Origin: an uncultured Microbacterium sp.
Lineage (GTDB): Bacteria > Actinomycetota > Actinomycetes > Actinomycetales > Microbacteriaceae
Assembly (NCBI RefSeq): GCF_945952435.1
Contig: NZ_CAMFHZ010000010.1
Location: 42,843-106,842 of the forward strand
Length of the DNA: 64,000 nucleotides
Direction of reading: 5' to 3'
Every line of letters begins with the position of its first letter. Position 1 is the first letter of the stretch. The position numbers and the translations under genes are program-made. Below, piece by piece: positions 42,164-51,685 of the stretch. The notes under the pieces were generated by a model, which had not been told where the DNA came from, did not search any database, and saw nothing but the letters and a program-made list of their open reading frames with translations.

Positions 42164-45100
42164 TTAGTGCCTGGCACCGGCCGCGCGCCGGCGACGGACG
42201 ATCAGCACACCGCCCGCCGCGAGCAGCGCGACCGCGATCGCGGCGAGGGGCAGCGCGATCCAGCCGCCGGTGGCCGCAAGACCGCCACGGCGCTCCGCAC
42301 CGCCCTGCGACCCCCGACCCGACGACACGGTGCCGGAGCTCCCTGACGCGTCCGCCCCCGAAGCGCCGCCCTGGCCGGGAGAGGCGCCCGCGCCTCCGTC
42401 GCCGGGCGGAACGGATCCGGGATCCGTACCGGGGTCTGTCGCTCCGCCTCCCGGCTCCGTGCCGGCCGCGCCGAGCGCGAAGGACGCGACGACGGCACGG
42501 TGGTTGCTCGTCCATGCGTTGCCGAGCACGTTCCGGGGAGACGGCCAGCCCGCGACGAACGTGTTGGCGCCGCGCACGACGAGGCGTTCGCCCGCGAACA
42601 GCACCTCGTCGATCCGGTCCTGCGGCTCCGGGGCGCCGGTCGCCGCATCGGTCGTGACCAGCGGAGACCAGGTCGCCCCGGGGTCGGCGACCGGATCCGG
42701 GTTTGCGACACGGTAGGCATCGGTGAGTCCCGCATCCGCGAGCAGCGCCGGAACGGGCCACGCGACGGATCCCACGCCGCAGTGGGCGGCGGACGTGGCC
42801 GCAGTCCAGTCTGAGGACGAGGGCGAGGCGAGGTCGCCGAGCACGAGCACGGGAGTCGCCGCCGACTCCGCGACCGCCGGCCGGGCGGCCGCCGCGAGCG
42901 CCTGCGCCTGCGCGTACCGGTTCGTGCTCTTCTCCGCGGCGACGAGCGCATCCGGATCCGCGCCGGAGCACGCGGCCTCGGGCCCGTAGCCCGCGTGGTC
43001 CAGGCCTGCACTGAACACCCGCACGGGCTGGCCGAGCACGTCGAGGTCGGCACGGACGATCGGCGACGTCTCCGTCGCGCGCGCCTCCGCCCCTGTCGCT
43101 GCGGTCAGCGGATACGGCGACAGGATCCCGGCACCGCCCGCACCCTCCACCGCATGCCAGCCGAGCGCCTTCGCGAGTCTCGCCGCGCCGGAACCGCCGT
43201 CCTGCTGCACCCCGACGACGCCGAAGCCGTTCGCGGCGAGCACGGCGAGGTTCTTCCAGCCCGAGTCGTTCACGTGGGTGCCCGCATCCCACAGGTTCCA
43301 CGTGACCGCGTCGAACGGCACCCGCGCGCCGGGCGCGAGCACCACGACTTCGACGTCGATGCGGGACGTCGTCGCCCCGTCGCTCGCCTCGACCGTGAGG
43401 AAGGCCGGGACGTTCGGAGCCGAGGAGGGCGCCGTGCCGCGGACGACCCCGTCCGCGTCGACGCTCAGCCAGGAGTCTCCGTCGACCTTCGCGAAGCGGG
43501 CACCCGCGGCGCCGTTCCAGAGTCCGGAGAGCGGCTGCGCGACCGAACCCCCGGCGCGCACCGCGGGCGCCTTGAGCACCGACGACACGAAACCGCGGGG
43601 CATGGTCGATCCGTCGTTCACGGCCGCGGCCGGCCGGGTCGCGAGGAAGTCGTTGCGGATCTGCGCCGCGGGGACCGCGGCGTCGTAGAAGTCGAAGGTG
43701 TCGATGGCGGCGTTCACGAACCCGTCGCCGAGGTCCGTCCCCGAGCCCTCGGCGCCGACCCGGAACGGGAAGCCGCTCTGGAGCGAGAACGCGGCGGTGA
43801 GGTTCGTGTTCTGCACCGTCTGCTCGCCGTCCAGGAACGCGGTCATGGTCCCGGCCGCGCGGTCGGCGACCAGGGCGACCTGGTGCCAGCGCCCGATCAC
43901 GGATCCGCCGCTCACGTTCGGCAGGTAGTTCTGAGCGGTGGACGAGCCCTTCTGCCCGAAGCACCCGCGCAGCACGCCGGGCGAACCCGCAGTGTTGTAG
44001 AGGGTCGTCCCCCGGTTGTAGCAGTGCGTGAAGTCCTGGTTCGAGACGATCGGGGAGTCCGAGCTCGATGACGTCTCGTTCAGCCAGAAGACGAACGAGA
44101 AGCTGCCAGAGCCGTCCGTGGATCCGGGGACGAGAGGGAGCGAGAAGAAGTTCACGCCCTGGACGCTGCCGGCCGGGGAGCTCACGGACGCCGCCCTGCC
44201 GGAGGTGCCGTCGACGGAGGCCGCGGTTCCCGACCAGGTCGCGTCGTTGCCCCGCCCGGAGGAGTCCTTGACCGTGGATCCGCTGTCGTCGTCGAAGTCG
44301 TAGGACGCGACCGGCGCGACCGTGTCCCCCGCCGCCCGGAACCTGCTCCACACGGCGAAGAGCGTGACCGTCGCACCCGACGCGGTCGCGAGATCCGAGA
44401 CCGTCTGTCCGTCGGCGTAGGCGACCTGGCCGCCCGGTCTGGTCGCCCAGCCCTGGAATCCGTAGCCGCGACGCGTGAAGCCGTTCGCGGTGAGCGGCGC
44501 GCTCCGACCGGCGGCGAACGCCTGGGCGGCGGTCGCCCCGCCCGTCGCGCCGTTGCCGTCGAAGGCGACCGTGTACTGCACGGTGGCGGGCTTCTGCGCC
44601 GCGTAGTCGGCGGCGACCTGCGTGGCGGGGATCGCGGCGTCGTAGAAGCTCAGGGTGTCGATCGACGCGTTCACGAAGCCGTCGCCCGCGTCCTGCTCGC
44701 TGCCGCTGAGGCCGCCGAGGTTGAACGCGTAGCCGCTCTTGAGCACGGTGTTCGCGGTGAGCTGCCCCGCCTTCGACGTCGCCGTCACGACCCCGTCGGT
44801 GTAGACGGTCACCACGTTCGCCGTGCGATCGACCGAGACGGCGACGTGATGCCACGCATTCAACAGCCCCGGCGACGCCCCGGCGAGGTACTGCTTCGCC
44901 CCGCCCGGCGTCAGCCCCCAGCACGCCTGCAGCACGCCGGGCGTGCTCTGGTTGTAGAGCGTGAGGCCCGGGTTGTTGCAGGAGTCGAAGTCCTGATTGC
45001 TGAACAGGGTGCCGTAGGAGGTCCTGCTCTGCTCCGACATCCAGAACTCGTACGAGAACGATCCGGATCCGTCCGTCTTGCCGTCGACCAGCGGCAGCTT

Positions 45101-45370
45101 CACGTAGTTCGCACCGCCGCTGACGGCGGCCGCCTTCCCCGAGACGCCCGGCACCGACGCCGGGGTTCCGACCCAGGTCGCGTCGTTGCCGTGTCCGGAG
45201 GAGTCCGCGACCGTGCGGCCGCTGTCTCCGTCGAACGTGTAGGTCGCGAACGGTGCGACGGCCGGCGCCGCGGTCGCCGCACTCGGCGCCAGCGCGGGAG
45301 CGAGGACCAGGGCGAGGCCGAGGGTCGCGGCGAGCGCGGTCCGTGCCGCGCGGAAGGGGTTCCTGTGCAT
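42164..45370 (-). CDS. Large secreted, cell-wall-anchored protein: two LamG-like domains, InlB/Flg_new-like repeat, EEP-like domain, LAATG-TM-RRRR tail
   Basis: 1068 aa; duplicated TFDGDSG..DSSGHGNDATW modules; YTVAFDGNGATGG...GYGFQGWATR; VTWNLW...GVQQD...RIDEV...SNHRAVVASF; C-term LAATGGWIALPLAAIAVALLAAGGVLIVRRRR. Confidence 0.87.
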   Translation of the reverse strand: MHRNPFRAARTALAATLGLALVLAPALAPSAATAAPAVAPFATYTFDGDSGRTVADSSGHGNDATWVGTPASVPGVSGKAAAVSGGANYVKLPLVDGKTDGSGSFSYEFWMSEQSRTSYGTLFSNQDFDSCNNPGLTLYNQSTPGVLQACWGLTPGGAKQYLAGASPGLLNAWHHVAVSVDRTANVVTVYTDGVVTATSKAGQLTANTVLKSGYAFNLGGLSGSEQDAGDGFVNASIDTLSFYDAAIPATQVAADYAAQKPATVQYTVAFDGNGATGGATAAQAFAAGRSAPLTANGFTRRGYGFQGWATRPGGQVAYADGQTVSDLATASGATVTLFAVWSRFRAAGDTVAPVASYDFDDDSGSTVKDSSGRGNDATWSGTAASVDGTSGRAASVSSPAGSVQGVNFFSLPLVPGSTDGSGSFSFVFWLNETSSSSDSPIVSNQDFTHCYNRGTTLYNTAGSPGVLRGCFGQKGSSTAQNYLPNVSGGSVIGRWHQVALVADRAAGTMTAFLDGEQTVQNTNLTAAFSLQSGFPFRVGAEGSGTDLGDGFVNAAIDTFDFYDAAVPAAQIRNDFLATRPAAAVNDGSTMPRGFVSSVLKAPAVRAGGSVAQPLSGLWNGAAGARFAKVDGDSWLSVDADGVVRGTAPSSAPNVPAFLTVEASDGATTSRIDVEVVVLAPGARVPFDAVTWNLWDAGTHVNDSGWKNLAVLAANGFGVVGVQQDGGSGAARLAKALGWHAVEGAGGAGILSPYPLTAATGAEARATETSPIVRADLDVLGQPVRVFSAGLDHAGYGPEAACSGADPDALVAAEKSTNRYAQAQALAAAARPAVAESAATPVLVLGDLASPSSSDWTAATSAAHCGVGSVAWPVPALLADAGLTDAYRVANPDPVADPGATWSPLVTTDAATGAPEPQDRIDEVLFAGERLVVRGANTFVAGWPSPRNVLGNAWTSNHRAVVASFALGAAGTEPGGGATDPGTDPGSVPPGDGGAGASPGQGGASGADASGSSGTVSSGRGSQGGAERRGGLAATGGWIALPLAAIAVALLAAGGVLIVRRRRAAGARH

Positions 45371-45407
45371 GTCGCTGTCGTCTCCGATTCCGTTGCGTGG
45401 CCGGGGA

Positions 45408-47597
45408 TCAGGCGCCGAGCTGCGCGATGCGGCCGGCGTAGCGGTGCTGCCAACCGGTGTTCGTGTCGGCGGTGACGACGACGTCGTAGTAGCCCTCCTC
45501 GGTCGGCCAGACGACCGATTCCGTGGCTCCGGGCGCGACCCAGATCTTCCGCGCCGTGCCGGCGTGGTCGTTCGGCACCAGGCTGTAGTGCACGGCCTGT
45601 CGTCCGTCGTTGTGCAGCGCGATCCGGACGGTCGGCGTCGCGCCGGCGACGAGCTCGACGTCGATGCGCGGCACCCCGGAGCTGTTCTGCCCCGCGGGGA
45701 TCACGGTTCCCGCATGCGCACGCACGAACCCGTCGGGGCCGTAGACGGAGAAGGCGTAGCGCCCGTCCTGCGCGGTGGCGTCCCACGAGTGCACGGCGGG
45801 CTTCGTCGCGGAGACGGTGTAGGGCGTGTTCGTGAACGGCAGGTACTTGTCCGGGAAGGCCTGCAAGCTCACCGCCTTCCCGCGCGGCCCTCCGACGAGG
45901 CTCAGCTGCGCGCGGACCGTGCCCGTCGTGCGATCCTCCACGAACGTGCCGTGGGGATGGTAGGAGAGAGGACGACGCCGGAGCGCTGTGCTCGACCACC
46001 TGTCGGCCGGCGGCACCTGGGTTCCGATGGTCCCGCCGGCCCGGGCGATCTGCACGAGCGCATCCGTGTCGGGCAGCGACGGCGGCGCGTCGAGCACGGG
46101 ATGCGCGAAGTCCATCGCGCTGGTGAGGTCTCCGCTGATCGCCCGCCGCCAGGCCGAGATCGTCGTCGACAGCGCCGGCGTGCCGAGCGCCGTGGTCCAC
46201 GTCTCCAGGAAGCGGATCAGCGAAGTGTGGTCGAACGTCTCCGTGCTCACCCAGCCGCCGCGGGTCCACGGCGAGACGAGGATCGTGGGGATCCGCGCGC
46301 CGTAGCCGATCGGGGTGGATCCGTTGTACTCGTCGGGGGTGCCCGGCTCCGCGTACGGCGGGAGGACGTGGTCGAAGTAGCCGTCGTTCTCGTCGAACGT
46401 CATGATCAGGAGCGTGTGGGCGGCGATCTCCGGGTTGCTGCGCAGCGTCTGGATGACGCGGTTGCAGAAGTGCGCGCCGTGCTCGGGGTTCGCCGAGGGG
46501 TGCTCCGACCAGCTGTACGGCGCGACGATCCAGGACACCTGCGGAAGCGGGCGCTGCGCCCCGGGCGCGCACGCCGCGATGAACTCCTTGAGCACGCCGT
46601 TCAGGTTCGCGTCGCTGTCGTTGTTGACGACCCCCGTCGACGCGTACGGAGCCGATCCCGCCCGCCACACGAGGCCCGTGCCCGGTGCGTTCTTGGCGGC
46701 GTCCTTGCGGTTCGCGAGATCCTGCGCGGACGTGCCGGAGGTCGTGAAGGCGCTGAAGCCGCGGATCGGGTTGTCGGTGTAGTCGCCGACCCAGCTGGAT
46801 CCGTTGTTCGTGTTGTCCACGTAGATGCGCCAGGAGACTCCCGCCTTCTGCAGCGCCTCGGGGTAGGTCTGCCACGTGCGGTTGCCGTCGGACTCGCCCC
46901 CGTTCGACACGGTCCCGCCCGACGTGCCGGTCCACGCGAACAGGCGGTTCGGGGTCGTGGGGCCCATCACCGAGCAATGCCAGTTGTCGCAGATCGTGTA
47001 GGCGCTCGCGAGCGAGTACTGCCAGGGGATCTCCTCCCCGGTGAGATGGTGCATCGTGTTCGCGCCCTTGGCGCCGATCCAGTTGTTGTAGCGTCCGCCG
47101 TTCCACGCCGACGTTCCGCCCTCGTAGGAGTGGTCGAGCCCCGTGGTCGTCCCGGCGACCGTGGTGACCCTGCTGGGCTTCACGAACGAGGATCCCTGCG
47201 GCTGGGAGAACACGTCCGTGCCGTTCTGGAAGCGGAGGGCCTGCTTGTCGTCGAAGCCGCGGACGCCGGGCAGCGCGCCGTAGTAGTGGTCGAACGAGCG
47301 GTTCTCCTGCATGAGGATCACCACGTGCTTGATGTCGGTGATGTCGCCCGTGAACCCCTTCGGCAGGACAGCGGTCCGGCCGCCCGCAGACGCCGCAGCG
47401 CGCACGCCCGGCGCGGCGGCCGCCGACGCGGCGCCGGTTCCCACGCCCACGTCCGCACCCACCGCGGCCGCACCGCCGAGCAGGCCGAGCGCGCGCAACA
47501 TGCCTCGTCGGGTCATGCCGCTGTGCAGCACCTCGTTCGGCACGGTCTGCGGACGCTCGTAGGGCTCCGGGGTGAACGGGACGGGCTCGCTGGACAT
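45408..47597 (-). CDS. Phosphocholine-specific phospholipase C / acid phosphatase-like, Tat-exported
   Basis: MTRRGMLRALGLLGGAAAV; DIKHVVILMQENRSFDHYYGALPGVRGFDD; LMTFDENDGYFDHVLPP. Confidence 0.94.
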   Translation of the reverse strand: MSSEPVPFTPEPYERPQTVPNEVLHSGMTRRGMLRALGLLGGAAAVGADVGVGTGAASAAAAPGVRAAASAGGRTAVLPKGFTGDITDIKHVVILMQENRSFDHYYGALPGVRGFDDKQALRFQNGTDVFSQPQGSSFVKPSRVTTVAGTTTGLDHSYEGGTSAWNGGRYNNWIGAKGANTMHHLTGEEIPWQYSLASAYTICDNWHCSVMGPTTPNRLFAWTGTSGGTVSNGGESDGNRTWQTYPEALQKAGVSWRIYVDNTNNGSSWVGDYTDNPIRGFSAFTTSGTSAQDLANRKDAAKNAPGTGLVWRAGSAPYASTGVVNNDSDANLNGVLKEFIAACAPGAQRPLPQVSWIVAPYSWSEHPSANPEHGAHFCNRVIQTLRSNPEIAAHTLLIMTFDENDGYFDHVLPPYAEPGTPDEYNGSTPIGYGARIPTILVSPWTRGGWVSTETFDHTSLIRFLETWTTALGTPALSTTISAWRRAISGDLTSAMDFAHPVLDAPPSLPDTDALVQIARAGGTIGTQVPPADRWSSTALRRRPLSYHPHGTFVEDRTTGTVRAQLSLVGGPRGKAVSLQAFPDKYLPFTNTPYTVSATKPAVHSWDATAQDGRYAFSVYGPDGFVRAHAGTVIPAGQNSSGVPRIDVELVAGATPTVRIALHNDGRQAVHYSLVPNDHAGTARKIWVAPGATESVVWPTEEGYYDVVVTADTNTGWQHRYAGRIAQLGA

Positions 47598-47792
47598 GCT
47601 GCTCCTCGAAGACAGGCGACGCCCCGGGCGGGCGCCGCGATCGAGCAGAGCAAGGGCAGGCGAACGTCGCGTGAACGTCGCAGGTCGAGAGGGTGACCCG
47701 GGGCGCGGAGGGCGCGATCGATCGACCGAGCGTGCACACTGGGCCGTCTCGGCCGCGATCGGTGGATGGCGACGGCCCCGGCGGCGCTCCCG

Positions 47793-48548
47793 TCAGAGCG
47801 CCGTGCGGACGGTGTGACCGGCCTCGATCTCGAAGGCGATGACACCGGCCCGGTAGCGGTCGACGCCGATCTCGACGAGCCGCCCCTCGCGCGTGGTGGT
47901 GGTGCGCCCGACCTGCAGCAGCGGGCTCGACCGACGGATGCCGAGCAGGTCGGCATCCTCGGTGCTCGCGGCGGCGGCCTCGATCCGGTGATTCGTCGCG
48001 GCGACCCTGATGCCGGATTCCGCGAGCGCGACCGTGGTCGAGACCACGTCGTCGGGCAGAGCTTCGATCACCGCGGCGACCCACGGCGCCCAGGTGGAGC
48101 GTTCGATCATGACCGGACGGCCGTCGAGCAGACGGACGCGCACGATCCGATGCAGCGCCTCCCCGAGGCGGATCCGGAACTGCTGCGCCTCGCGCGCGTC
48201 CGCCGGACGGACGGCGCGGGAGGTGATCACGCCCGCGGGTACGCGCCCGCCCTCGACAGCCCACTCGGTGAACGACTGCATCCGGTCGAAACCCTGCGTC
48301 TGGTGCGCCGCCTGGACGATCCAGCCGCCACGGGGCCGGGAGGAGACGAGCGAGAGCCGCGCCAGTCGGGCGAGTGCCCCGCGGATCACGCTGCGCGTGG
48401 TCCCGTACTCGACGCTCAGCGCCGTCTCGCTGGGGAGGCGCACGTCTGCCGGGAGCTCGCCGGCGGCGATGCGGCGTTCGAGGTCCGCGGAGATCGCGAC
48501 GGTGCGGGAGACGGCGGTGCGGGAGACGGCGCGCGGAGATGACGGCAC
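47793..48548 (-). CDS. GntR family regulator (UTRA domain)
   Basis: LERRIAAGELPADVRLPSETALSVEYGTTRSVIRGALARLA; C-terminal UTRA-like. Confidence 0.92.
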   Translation of the reverse strand: MPSSPRAVSRTAVSRTVAISADLERRIAAGELPADVRLPSETALSVEYGTTRSVIRGALARLARLSLVSSRPRGGWIVQAAHQTQGFDRMQSFTEWAVEGGRVPAGVITSRAVRPADAREAQQFRIRLGEALHRIVRVRLLDGRPVMIERSTWAPWVAAVIEALPDDVVSTTVALAESGIRVAATNHRIEAAAASTEDADLLGIRRSSPLLQVGRTTTTREGRLVEIGVDRYRAGVIAFEIEAGHTVRTAL

Positions 48549-48785
48549 GGGGTCCCCCTCCTTTCTCGGCTTTCTTCTCCCGGCTTCCCTCGGCCCTCCG
48601 CCGCGGCACCGGGATCTCGGGCCTGTGCGACGACGGTCGGTCCTCGCGTCGGCGGACTCACGGGATCGTGATCACGAGTCTGCCCTGTTCCGTCGCCTCT
48701 CACGCACCGGCGACGTCGCGCCGCGAATGCCTTCGTCACCGGCTAGGTGGTCGACGAGCAGCATCGTCGCGGGGATCGGCACGCA

Positions 48786-48828
48786 GGCCGGCCTCGGATC
48801 CCGCTGACGACAGGATCCGAGGCCGGCC
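48786..48828. terminator. 16-bp perfect hairpin downstream of SHOCT gene
   Basis: GGCCGGCCTCGGATCC-N11-GGATCCGAGGCCGGCC. Confidence 0.8.
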
Positions 48829-48854
48829 CCATCGCGGCGGGAGGGGTGCCGTCC

Positions 48855-49202
48855 TCATGCGCCGGGCTGACCGCGCAGCGCGTCGCGGCGCGCACGGTAC
48901 TCTGCCTCGTCGATCTCGCCGCGCGCGAAGCGGTCGGCGAGCACCTGCTCGGGGCCGGGCGTCGCGGACCAGGTCGGCGGCATGGGCGGTGCTCCGGGCG
49001 CCCCCGCGGCCTGCCACGGGCCGCCGCGCCACGGTCCCGGCGCCGATCGGCGCCCGCGGACGATGAGCGCGACGACCAGGCCGACGATGATGAGGAACAT
49101 CAGCGGACCGATGATGACGACCGGCCAGAACGGCACGAACGGGCCCCGGTGCAAGTGATGGGCGACAGGATGCGCGGCCGCGGCCGCGACGAGTGGAAAC
49201 AT
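48855..49202 (-). CDS. SHOCT-domain membrane protein
   Basis: Single TM then EQVLADRFARGEIDEAEYRARRDALRG. Confidence 0.88.
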   Translation of the reverse strand: MFPLVAAAAAHPVAHHLHRGPFVPFWPVVIIGPLMFLIIVGLVVALIVRGRRSAPGPWRGGPWQAAGAPGAPPMPPTWSATPGPEQVLADRFARGEIDEAEYRARRDALRGQPGA

Positions 49203-49319
49203 GGGTTCGTCCTTCGAATGCGGCGAACGCGTGTCGATCGCCGCATTCAGCCTCGTCCTCCGGCCCGCGCCGCGAATCCAGCTCGGGGAGTGATTCGGCA
49301 TGCTCCCGGGGGAGTACGG

Positions 49320-49982
49320 CTACTGCCACCCCGGCGCGACGAGCCCCGTCTCGTAGGCGATCACGACGAGATGCACCCTGTCGCGGGCGTGCAGCTTCGA
49401 CATGATCCGGGAGACGTGGGTCTTCGCCGTGAGAGGGCTGAGGTACAGCCTCGACGCGATCTCGTCGTTCGTCAGTCCCTGCCCCACGAGCCGCAGGACC
49501 TCGCGCTCGCGATCGGTGATCGCCGCGAGCGCGGCCGGATCCGGGGCGTTGCGGAGACCGACCGCCAGGCGTTCGAGCAGGCGTCTCGTGACGCCGGGCG
49601 AGAGGAGTCCCTCCCCCGCCGCGACGACCCGCACGGCCCGCACGAGGTCGGTGGGCTCCGTGTCCTTCACGAGGAAGCCCGCGGCGCCGGCCTGCACCGC
49701 ACGCACCACGTACTCGTCGAGCTCGAAGGTCGTCACGATCACGACGTGCACGCCGTCCAGGCGCCGGTCCGCGGCGATCTGCTCGGTCGCCCACAGCCCG
49801 TCGCCGTCCGGCATCCGGATGTCCATGAGAACGACGTCGACGGGCGTCGCGCGGATGCGGTCGAGCAGCTCGCGGCCCCCGGCGGCCTCCGCGACGACCT
49901 CGATCCCCTCCTCGGCGTCCAGGAGCGCTCGGAAGCCGGCCCGCACGAGCAGCTGATCGTCGGCGAGCGCGACCCGGATCAC
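49320..49982 (-). CDS. NarL/LuxR-type response regulator
   Basis: IRVALADDQLLVRAGFRALLDAEEGIEVVAEA; C-term LTDREREVLRLVGQGLTNDEIASRLYLSPLTAKTHVSRIMSKL-type HTH. Confidence 0.96.
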   Translation of the reverse strand: MIRVALADDQLLVRAGFRALLDAEEGIEVVAEAAGGRELLDRIRATPVDVVLMDIRMPDGDGLWATEQIAADRRLDGVHVVIVTTFELDEYVVRAVQAGAAGFLVKDTEPTDLVRAVRVVAAGEGLLSPGVTRRLLERLAVGLRNAPDPAALAAITDREREVLRLVGQGLTNDEIASRLYLSPLTAKTHVSRIMSKLHARDRVHLVVIAYETGLVAPGWQ

Positions 49983-49992
49983 GACGGCGTCC

Positions 49993-51180
49993 TCACGAGG
50001 CCCGTCCCCACGGCAGGGTCGCGACGATCCGCGCGCCGCCCTCCGGCGCGTCGCCGACCTCCAGCGCGCCCCCGAGCAGCGCCGCCCGCTCCTGCATCCC
50101 GAGCACGCCCCCGTGCGCGGAGCTCAGCGGATCTGCGCCGCGGAAGCCCTTGCCGTCGTCCGAGACGCGGACGACGAGCCGCGGATCCGGGTCATCCTCC
50201 CTCTCGAGGACGACCCGCACGTGCGTCGCCTCCGCGTGACGCACCGCGTTCGTCAGCGCCTCCTGCACGATGCGGTAGGCCGCGAACTGCGCCGCGCGGC
50301 TGGGCGCCCGATCGCCGAGACGATCGTCCAGGGCGATGTCGAGTCCGGGCACGGTGAGTCCCGCAACGAGGCGGGGGAGCTCCGCGAGCTCGGCCTGCGG
50401 GACGAGAGGCACCTCGCCGTCGCGCAGCACGCCGAGCACGCCGCGCACCTCTTCGAGGGCGAGCTTCGAGGTGCTCTTGACGTTCTCCAGAGCAGCGCGC
50501 GCCTGCGCGGGATCGCGGTCGAAGAGGTGCAGCCCGACGCTGGCCTGGACGTTCATCTGGGACAGCGCATGGCCCAGGACGTCGTGCAGCTCGCGGGCGA
50601 TCCGCACGCGCTCCCGCTCCTCGGCCTGCTGCTGCTGCCGGGCCGCATCGGTGCGCGCCATCGCCATCCGCATCCCCCGCGCACGGATGAGCGCGCCCGC
50701 GCCGAAGCTCACGGCGAGACCGATCGTCACGGCGACGATGAGGGCCGGATGCCAGGTACGGCCGATGCCGAGGCCGACGAGGATCGCGGCGGTCCAGCCG
50801 ACGGCGATCGACACGGCGGCCCAGATCTCCGCCCCGCGGGCGACGGCACCGGCGATCGCGAAGGCGAGCGCGAGGTAGGGCGGCCCGAGGACGGGAGCCG
50901 TGAGCACGTCGGCGAGGGCCAGCGCGGAGACGACCGCGACCGTGGGTCCGGGCAGGCGCCGGGCCGCCAGCAGGGAGAGCGGGCCGAGGATCGCGAGCAG
51001 GAGGTGCAGAGCGATCCTCCAACGGAAGCCGCGGAGATCGTCGTGGGCCGCGATCCACACCGCCGACGGCACCTGCACGAGCAGGCACAGCGCGACAGGA
51101 CCCCAGAGCCGCAGCGCCGCGGGCGTGCCGCGACGGCTCCAGACACCGCCGTCAGGGGAGTCGGTGGCGGGATCCAGCAT
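49993..51180 (-). CDS. Sensor histidine kinase (DesK/NarX-like, HisKA_3)
   Basis: ERVRIARELHDVLGHALSQMNVQA; HATPase motifs. Confidence 0.95.
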   Translation of the reverse strand: MLDPATDSPDGGVWSRRGTPAALRLWGPVALCLLVQVPSAVWIAAHDDLRGFRWRIALHLLLAILGPLSLLAARRLPGPTVAVVSALALADVLTAPVLGPPYLALAFAIAGAVARGAEIWAAVSIAVGWTAAILVGLGIGRTWHPALIVAVTIGLAVSFGAGALIRARGMRMAMARTDAARQQQQAEERERVRIARELHDVLGHALSQMNVQASVGLHLFDRDPAQARAALENVKSTSKLALEEVRGVLGVLRDGEVPLVPQAELAELPRLVAGLTVPGLDIALDDRLGDRAPSRAAQFAAYRIVQEALTNAVRHAEATHVRVVLEREDDPDPRLVVRVSDDGKGFRGADPLSSAHGGVLGMQERAALLGGALEVGDAPEGGARIVATLPWGRAS

Positions 51181-51300
51181 CCTTCGATGCTATTCCCCGC
51201 GTCGGGGGAGCGGATCGGCCCCCGGGATCACGGACGCCTGCTTCCCCGGGAGTATGCGCGGGAAGCTCGGCGGACGAGGCCCCCGCGCGGCCGTGCGGGC

Positions 51301-51492
51301 TCAGTTTTCCCAGGAACGCGAGCGCTTGGTGGCGCCGCCCGGCTCGCGCATCATGTAGGCGAGGGCGAGGCAGATCAGCAGGATCCCGGCGATGAAGACC
51401 GGACCCTGCCAGGCCGGGAGACCGGGAGCGATGCCCAGGACGACGATTCCGCCGAGGAACAGAATTCCGAAGACGATGTAGTGAAGGATCAC
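51301..51492 (-). CDS. Small two-TM membrane protein (63 aa)
   Basis: GTG start VILHYIVFGILFLGGIVVLGIAPGLPAWQGPVFIAGILLICLALAYMMREPGG; RBS AGGAGGT. Confidence 0.75.
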   Translation of the reverse strand: MILHYIVFGILFLGGIVVLGIAPGLPAWQGPVFIAGILLICLALAYMMREPGGATKRSRSWEN

Positions 51493-51618
51493 CGGGCTAC
51501 CTCCTGTTGAGCCCTCCGAGTCTATCGTGCTCCCACCGGGCGCCCGGACGGACCCGGGATCAGGGTCTGTCCGACGCGCACGTCGGGACAGGACGATCGC
51601 CACGCTCCTGCCGTGACG

Positions 51619-51643
51619 GATGTCATGGCGGATCCATGACATC
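51619..51643. promoter_or_regulatory. Perfect 10-5-10 dyad GATGTCATGG-CGGAT-CCATGACATC upstream of ABC/TCS operon
   Basis: Seen directly; 43 bp upstream of the ATP-binding subunit start. Confidence 0.75.
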
Positions 51644-51685
51644 GTTCATCGTGCGCAGCCGCCAGAGCGGAGCAGACTGGACGAC

